Source of the DNA: Spirochaetales bacterium
Lineage (GTDB): Bacteria; Spirochaetota; Spirochaetia; DSM-27196; SLAA01
NCBI GenBank assembly: GCA_007126415.1
Contig: SLBH01000298.1
Location: 1 to 9,962 of the forward strand
Reading direction: 5' to 3'
Length of the DNA stretch: 9,962 bases
Shown: positions 5,430-9,962 of the stretch, one piece after another
How positions within the stretch are numbered: the first letter of the stretch is position 1
Layout of the letters: each line of letters begins with the position of its first letter
Translations under genes and position numbers: made by a program
The notes under the pieces: model-generated
What the model saw: only the letters and a program-made list of their open reading frames with translations
What the model was told of the DNA's origin: nothing
The model's database searches: none

Positions 5430-7576
5430 TGGGTTCACTGTTACATCGTGCCGGCGGCAAGCGACAAGAGAAAGCCTTGCAGCAACACCTAGGCGGCGAG
5501 GTCGCTGAAAGCCGAGTGTCCGGCATTTCCGCGGCAGATCAGGAAGAGCTGCGCCGCGAAATTGAGCATGTGTCGCAAGAGAATCGTCTTGATGTCACTC
5601 CGGAACTTCTGCAGGTGACGCAGGGGCGGCGAGGAGTACTATTTCCGGTGCTTGTGAACCTGGGAGCCGTGCTTCTACTCGTTGGGGGAGTCGCGGGGTT
5701 ATCGGCACTATTTGAAATCCAGCGCGCTACGGAACGTTCCGAGGGCGCGGTGGAGTTAACAAGCGCCGAGGGGCGTCTGTTGGAAGAGGTGAGGCGTCAA
5801 ACTGAGGTACAGCTTGCCGCGAAAGAGGGCGAAATAGCCGATGTGCAGGCGCGGCTCGCGGCGTTGGAACGCGATGGTGTGAGCGAGGCGGACGCAGCTC
5901 AAGTATTGGTTGCAGAGCGGCGAGAACAACTGGAGGACGAGCTCGCGGATGAACTCGAAGAGGAGCGCGTCCGCTTGGAGGATAGCGGGGAGTTCGGGCC
6001 GAGCGAGATTGAGCGGCGATTATCCGCATACGAGGGCGAACGACAGGCTGCGATCGATGAAGAACTCCGACAGTACCGAGCAAAATTAGAGTCCGAACGC
6101 TCAACGTTAGTGGCTGAGTATGCCGAACTACAGGCGCGGCTCGAACGTGAGCTTGCAGAACTCACCGGTGAGCGAGAGCAAATAGAACGGGAAGCGGCCG
6201 AACGTCGACGGGAACTTGCAGCGGCAGACGATCAGGAGCTCGAGGCGGCGTTGGGAGAGTTAGCGCGGCTGAGCGGCGAGACGCGCCGTGGTGAACAGAT
6301 TGAGGCGCAGATATCCGGACTATATCACGCGTTTAAAGATGCCTATCGCGCCGGCGATGTGCCCGCGGCTCGGGCCGAACTCGAGGATCTGCGAGCATTG
6401 ATGAACTCACCGGGTGTTGAGGCTGCTCGTGATGATGAGCGTATAGCGATCGATCGCTTCGTGATCGACCGGTTCGAGGCGATGCTCGACAGCGATACTG
6501 GAGCCATCGACGCGCATGTTGCGGGGCTTGTCGAGCGTATCGAGCAGGCCACGCGCGAAGCCGATGCTGCCTGGGAAGCCGGCGAGGTGGAACGCGCTGA
6601 GGAGGGCTATCGGGATGCGCTTACGTTAATGCCCGAGCTCTTCGATGCACATGAGCTGATTCTCGATCGAGAACTCGAGCGCGAGCGCGAAGTTCGGCGT
6701 AGCTTAGCCGAAGCACGTGAAGCAGCTGTGCGGGCTGCGGAAGGCGGAAACGCCACGGAGGCACTCGTCTTGTTTGCTGAGTCGTTGCAGGGTATCTCGG
6801 ACGGACTTGAGTTGGAACGTCCTGCTCAAACCGCTCTTGTGACGGCGCTTCGAGAGGCCGGGTTTGCCGAGGAGCGGGAGCGGCGTGCCGCGGCTTCCGA
6901 AGGACTCGCGCGGGAATTATTGGCTTCGACCGACGCGGCGCTCGCCAGGTCGGATTATACAGCAGCCGCCTCTGACTTAGGTCGACTGTTGCGCGAGCAT
7001 CAGTATGTTGGGTTTCACGACGAGGTTGCGGGGCGCGTTTCGCGCCTCGTTGATCGGTTGACTCATGAGTCCGAAGAGAGAGTAACTGAGCTCGAGGAGC
7101 GTGTAGCGGAGCTATCGGCCGAGGTTGCAGGCTTGGAGCGCGGGGCTGCTATGGGTTCGCTCCCGCCCGGCTCCGAGGTGGATTATGCCGAGCTCGAGCG
7201 CTTGCGAGACCTCGAGCGTCGTGTACGGGATCTACAATCGCGCTACGAGGAGGTTCGCGAGCGCACACCGAACGCCTCGGGAGCCGACCCACAGGTTGTG
7301 CTTGCCGGTCGGCGCGTGTTGCACGACGCTCTGTCGTCTGAGGAGTTCTCACAGGTGCTGCCCGGGCTCGCCGAGCGCGTGGCCCGCTATCAGGACGCGC
7401 ATTTCGACGCGGGGCGTGAGGACGGACTCGACGAGGCGGTTTATATCATGTCCGCGGTCGCTGCGATGGGGGCGCGTGAAGAGCGGCGCGCGTACATAGA
7501 TCGGACGCTCGCCGGTGCCGATCCGAAGATTCAGGAGTTACTCGAGGCTTTGCGCGCGATTGTCGACGAGTCATAG
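5372..7576 (+). CDS. Membrane-anchored coiled-coil/TPR-like protein of unknown function
   Basis: I do not recognise the family. Counted from the ATG at 5372 it has 734 residues. An 85-residue charged N-terminal part is followed by one strong transmembrane helix (about 88-115, with LVNLGAVLLLVGGVAGLSAL). A long Ala/Glu/Arg/Leu-rich coiled coil covers about 130-300. Helical hairpin repeats resembling TPRs follow, for example 'AAWEAGEVERAEEGYRDAL' (399-417), 'AVRAAEGGNATEALVLFAES' (452-471) and 'ALARSDYTAAASDLGRLL' (523-540). A second coiled coil spans about 560-632, and a helical tail closes the protein. I see no cysteine and only one tryptophan. If the N-terminus is cytoplasmic, the coiled-coil part lies in the periplasm; the opposite orientation is not excluded. 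The start is uncertain: the in-frame ATG at 5429 (Met20) has a TATACT box eight bases upstream and lies on the inverted repeat. It converges on the next minus-strand gene with a 24-bp gap. Confidence 0.85.
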   Translation: MYRREPLVFSRITRLYYGVMGSLLHRAGGKRQEKALQQHLGGEVAESRVSGISAADQEELRREIEHVSQENRLDVTPELLQVTQGRRGVLFPVLVNLGAVLLLVGGVAGLSALFEIQRATERSEGAVELTSAEGRLLEEVRRQTEVQLAAKEGEIADVQARLAALERDGVSEADAAQVLVAERREQLEDELADELEEERVRLEDSGEFGPSEIERRLSAYEGERQAAIDEELRQYRAKLESERSTLVAEYAELQARLERELAELTGEREQIEREAAERRRELAAADDQELEAALGELARLSGETRRGEQIEAQISGLYHAFKDAYRAGDVPAARAELEDLRALMNSPGVEAARDDERIAIDRFVIDRFEAMLDSDTGAIDAHVAGLVERIEQATREADAAWEAGEVERAEEGYRDALTLMPELFDAHELILDRELEREREVRRSLAEAREAAVRAAEGGNATEALVLFAESLQGISDGLELERPAQTALVTALREAGFAEERERRAAASEGLARELLASTDAALARSDYTAAASDLGRLLREHQYVGFHDEVAGRVSRLVDRLTHESEERVTELEERVAELSAEVAGLERGAAMGSLPPGSEVDYAELERLRDLERRVRDLQSRYEEVRERTPNASGADPQVVLAGRRVLHDALSSEEFSQVLPGLAERVARYQDAHFDAGREDGLDEAVYIMSAVAAMGAREERRAYIDRTLAGADPKIQELLEALRAIVDES
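5415..5420 (+). promoter_or_regulatory. -10-like TATACT ahead of the alternative Met20 start
   Basis: TATACT matches the -10 consensus at 5 of 6 positions and ends eight bases before the ATG at 5429. This is the same geometry as TAGAAT before the ATG at 89. The region where a -35 box should lie (about 5391-5397, TGGTGTT) is a poor match. If the box is used, the true start of the coiled-coil gene is 5429 and its mRNA is nearly leaderless. Confidence 0.25.
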
Positions 7577-7600
7577 TGGCGCCATTGATCGGTCGTCGAG

Positions 7601-8860
7601 TTAAAACCGGTGGCGATATCCGAGGCGGACGAGGCTAAGTTCAAGCAGAGCTACCTGGGTGGGAATCGCGATGACGCCCGGGTCGCCGTCGTAAAACTCG
7701 TCTTCGCTCACGCGCCGGTCGGTAGGGTAGGCGGTCGGCATCCATTCGGCGAAGAATGCACCGTCGGTGAATGTGCGGTGTTCGAAACCGATATTCGCTG
7801 CGAAGCCGACCGGGGCCCTGGACTCGAGGGAAACCGCGTCGTCGCCGGCGGAGACTCTGAAGAATCCCTGAAGACCCAAGTATCCGCGTGTGCGGCGTGC
7901 GTCTGTTCCAAAACGGTATCCCGAAGTGAATCCAACGTGCGTTAACGGCACCGAGATCAGTGCTTCGCGATCTTCCTGATCGAGGCGATCGCGCAAAGCG
8001 ATCCCGGCCTGGAAAAAGGTGGCGAACGCTCCCACGTACCAGTCCCTTCTACGCGGTATCCAGCCGCCTGAGAGCTCCAAAAACTGTGCATTAAACAGCG
8101 ACACCGCCGCGAATGCGATCGGCGCGGTCTCTTGCTCTAATTTGAGGTGCGTTGAACGATCGAGCGAGACACGTTTCTCTATCGTCCGGTACCCGGCCTT
8201 GTGGGCCTCAATGGTGTAATCACCGGGGGTTCGAAGTTGTAGGGAAGCGTGCCCGTCCTCATCGAGTTCCAGAACCGCATCCGGCCGCACGACGATTCGC
8301 GTACCCGGAACACCGCTGACGGTAAGGGTTTTGAACGTGCCCCTCGCCGGAACGGCTTCGTTCACTGTGGTCAAGACCGGGAGCCAGGTGCGCTCATGAA
8401 GATCACGAACCCCTACCATTGGTGCGTGGTACGAATCGGACAGTTCGGTGCCGCGGATTACGTCCCCAACACGATAGATCACGGTTATCACGCCCGTATT
8501 CTCAGAACCCGACCTCAGCTGCACCGTTATCCACGCGTCGGCCCCGTACAGGTTCGCAACGTATTCCGGGTCTTGTCCTTCGGCCTCGACCCGTCGCACA
8601 AGCAGATCGCTTCGGAGTCGCGCTACCGCGGATAGGAGGCTTTCACCCAGAACGCCGACGCGCTCGGATAAAGTGGAGTCCGACGTCTCGACCATTAGCA
8701 CCACCTTACGGGGGCGGTGGTCGGGAAGATCGAGAACCGTCCGACCGGTAGAAGTTCCTTCAGCCTCGACAAATGCCGGTGCGACGACGAGAAAAAACAC
8801 GAACAAGAACGCTGCAGCACGGATGTTCGCTGCGAAAGGGTAGGCATTCGGTGTTACCAT
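7601..8860 (-). CDS. Predicted outer-membrane protein: TolB-like N-terminal domain, PEGA-like domain, C-terminal beta-barrel
   Basis: The start at 8860 (419 residues) is chosen because a good signal peptide follows (AAAFLFVFFLVVAPAFVEA, cleavage near Ala34) and a GAGGTGG ribosome site lies seven bases upstream. The open frame reaches back to 9076, but that would run antiphase through the neighbour and add an Arg-rich tail with no export signal. Residues 51-165 look like an alpha/beta domain of the TolB-N/CsgG-like type, with 'KVVLMVE' and 'LYGADAWITVQL'. Residues 176-243 resemble PEGA or a related sandwich ('LTVSGVPGTRIVV', 'GDYTIEAHKAGYRT'). From about 250, alternating strands and a terminal aromatic (RLGYRHRF) suggest a barrel that could be recognised by the BAM machinery. 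It shares this plan and an F-x-E-L-S-G-G motif with the upstream gene and overlaps it by seven bases, so the two are probably co-translated. The exact function is unknown. Confidence 0.83.
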   Translation of the reverse strand: MVTPNAYPFAANIRAAAFLFVFFLVVAPAFVEAEGTSTGRTVLDLPDHRPRKVVLMVETSDSTLSERVGVLGESLLSAVARLRSDLLVRRVEAEGQDPEYVANLYGADAWITVQLRSGSENTGVITVIYRVGDVIRGTELSDSYHAPMVGVRDLHERTWLPVLTTVNEAVPARGTFKTLTVSGVPGTRIVVRPDAVLELDEDGHASLQLRTPGDYTIEAHKAGYRTIEKRVSLDRSTHLKLEQETAPIAFAAVSLFNAQFLELSGGWIPRRRDWYVGAFATFFQAGIALRDRLDQEDREALISVPLTHVGFTSGYRFGTDARRTRGYLGLQGFFRVSAGDDAVSLESRAPVGFAANIGFEHRTFTDGAFFAEWMPTAYPTDRRVSEDEFYDGDPGVIAIPTQVALLELSLVRLGYRHRF

Positions 8861-9962
8861 GTATACGCCACCTCGAGCCACACGTAAGGGGTGTGACGGT
8901 CGTCTATAAGCCAACGGCGATCGAGCGTATCGGCTCCTAGCGTGTAACGGAACGCCGAGACTACGCGAGCGCGCACGCGCCGGCGGCCAATTGAAACAAA
9001 GGCGTTCAGCGGGGCTATGTACGGTAGCGTAATGTCCCAGTCGCTGCTTCTCACCCGCATTGCTCCGCCGCCGCACTGCAGTCCGGGACGAAAGAGCCCG
9101 CCGGGTTCAACGAAGAGATGCGTTCCCACCGCAACTCCCATATCGGTAAGCTGCATCGACGGGGAATGATCTGATGCGCCGTCGCTGCGTTCGTGTTCTA
9201 TCTCACGGGCCAAAGACGTGCCGGAGCTAACCGAGAACACTCCTCCGGACAGCTCGGCAAAAACGTGATCAGCTATCGGGTACCAGCGTAACGCCGCTCC
9301 GGCACCTTCGTAATACGCCGGAAACAGGCGTATCGCGGTTGCGAAACCGGTGCGGGGTATAAGCCGCGGGATCTCCACAACCTCGGTATGCTTGCGCAGG
9401 CGGTGCTCGACGACGCGGTCGTGATAGCCCGGGCGAGTTGCTGTAACCGAGATGGTCTGACCGATCGAATAGGGAGTGTCGTGAAGCTCGAGTGGTTGAG
9501 TGTTGATAACACCGAGTCGCCGTCCGTCGGCGCGCGTGATCGTTACGTCGCTCAGCTCACATCGGAACTCAATGGATCGCACCGCGGCTGTCTCCGCGAG
9601 CGTCTTCATGGCGCGATATTCTTCGAGTTCGTCGATGAGCGAAGGTATCTCCCGTGACAGAGCACGGATTAACGCGAGTGTGGATGAGCCTGCTGCGTTG
9701 CGCCCGGCAACGTTAAATCCGTCGCCGGTTTCGTACACATTCAGCCCCATACCAAGCCGCCCGCGGTCGCGAACGACGTAGCTTGAAAGGGCAAATTCGT
9801 AGCCGGCTGCCGATGCCAACTCTATCAGCCGCGAGGACTCCACCGGCGCATCGGCCACCGCGTTGGTCCGTATTCCGGCTGCAGCGAGCTCGTCGAGCAG
9901 CGCCGCATACAAGTGGCTCGAGAGCTCGTCGTGTTGATTCGGACTACGCTCACCGGCTGTTC
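8854..9962 (-). CDS. PEGA-like/beta-barrel predicted outer-membrane protein, 5' end outside the window
   Basis: The frame stays open to the right edge (the edge-side residues read ERSPNQHDELSSHLYAAL). A TTG at 9912 could be mistaken for a start, but the gene is more likely truncated there. No signal peptide is visible inside the window, as expected if the N-terminus lies beyond it. Residues are counted from Leu at 9912. Residues 1-100 resemble the second half of a TolB-N/CsgG-like domain ('LASAAGYEFALSSYV', 'GLNVYETGDGFNV'). Residues 118-183 are a PEGA-like sandwich ('GQTISVTATRPGYHDRVVEH'). From about 190, barrel-like strands end in 'WLEVAYTW' with a terminal aromatic. The FAELSGG motif (218-224) matches FLELSGG in the downstream gene, so the two look like an old tandem duplication. 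Its TAA overlaps the downstream ATG (ATGGTAA). The function is unknown. Confidence 0.8.
   Translation of the reverse strand, partial: TAGERSPNQHDELSSHLYAALLDELAAAGIRTNAVADAPVESSRLIELASAAGYEFALSSYVVRDRGRLGMGLNVYETGDGFNVAGRNAAGSSTLALIRALSREIPSLIDELEEYRAMKTLAETAAVRSIEFRCELSDVTITRADGRRLGVINTQPLELHDTPYSIGQTISVTATRPGYHDRVVEHRLRKHTEVVEIPRLIPRTGFATAIRLFPAYYEGAGAALRWYPIADHVFAELSGGVFSVSSGTSLAREIEHERSDGASDHSPSMQLTDMGVAVGTHLFVEPGGLFRPGLQCGGGAMRVRSSDWDITLPYIAPLNAFVSIGRRRVRARVVSAFRYTLGADTLDRRWLIDDRHTPYVWLEVAYTW
8868..8874 (-). promoter_or_regulatory. Ribosome binding site deciding the start at 8860
   Basis: Read on the minus strand, GAGGTGG lies seven bases before the ATG at 8860. It is the clearest Shine-Dalgarno match I see ahead of any start in the window. 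It falls inside the last codons of the upstream gene, which favours translational coupling of the pair. Confidence 0.6.

Noticed and set aside
5727..6165. Minus-strand open frames opposite the coiled coil.
   Set aside because: They are Ser/Arg-rich translations produced by reading Glu/Ala/Arg codons in reverse, with no independent start signals.
7577..7615. Possible bidirectional terminator between the convergent genes (CGCCA and CGGT pairing with ACCG and TGGCG).
   Set aside because: The stem is interrupted, the loop is long, the pairing runs into coding sequence and no T run follows on either strand.
8861..9076. 72-codon N-terminal extension of the downstream PEGA-like gene.
   Set aside because: It overlaps the coding end of the upstream gene and is Arg-rich. 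It would also place a clear signal peptide in the interior of the protein. The ATG at 8860 has the ribosome site.
9906..9912. TTG at 9912 as the true start of the rightmost gene.
   Set aside because: The frame remains open to the window edge with protein-like sequence, and a signal peptide expected for an outer-membrane protein is missing after the TTG, so truncation by the window is the better reading.

Overview
The window looks like a chromosomal segment of a diderm bacterium with moderately high GC. A free-living, Spirochaeta-like spirochaete is my best guess. The reasons are two lipoproteins with a relaxed lipobox (Phe at -3), a tandem pair of TolB-like/PEGA-like/beta-barrel proteins of a kind common in spirochaetes, and a large double-propeller diguanylate cyclase. 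No rRNA, tRNA or other taxonomic marker is present, so this assignment is an inference. I found no mobile element, CRISPR array or RNA gene.

Layout: (1) 89-3169, plus strand: an exported 14-blade beta-propeller sensor with a Y_Y_Y domain, one transmembrane helix and a complete GGDEF domain, apparently read from a promoter almost touching its start codon. (2) 3170-3317: a convergent gap in which I see no convincing terminator. (3) 3318-4103 and 4249-5274, minus strand: two acidic lipoproteins sharing the same Cys-Tyr-x-Pro-Ala-Gly mature N-terminus. The upstream one carries GLUG repeats; the downstream one is unassigned. (4) 5275-5428: a divergent control region with an 11-bp perfect inverted repeat at its two ends. 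(5) 5372-7576, plus strand: a membrane-anchored coiled-coil/TPR-like protein. (6) 7601-8860 and 8854-9962, minus strand: two overlapping genes for paralogous envelope proteins with predicted outer-membrane barrels. The upstream one runs off the right edge of the window.

Every gene product is predicted to be exported or membrane-bound, so this is a cell-envelope neighbourhood. The propeller protein would read a periplasmic signal and make cyclic di-GMP in the cytoplasm. The lipoproteins and barrel proteins would form envelope or surface structure. The coiled-coil protein could reach from the inner membrane into the periplasm. No effector that binds cyclic di-GMP is visible here, so a functional link between the cyclase and the other genes is a hypothesis only. 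Nearly all the other open frames are antisense shadows of these six genes.
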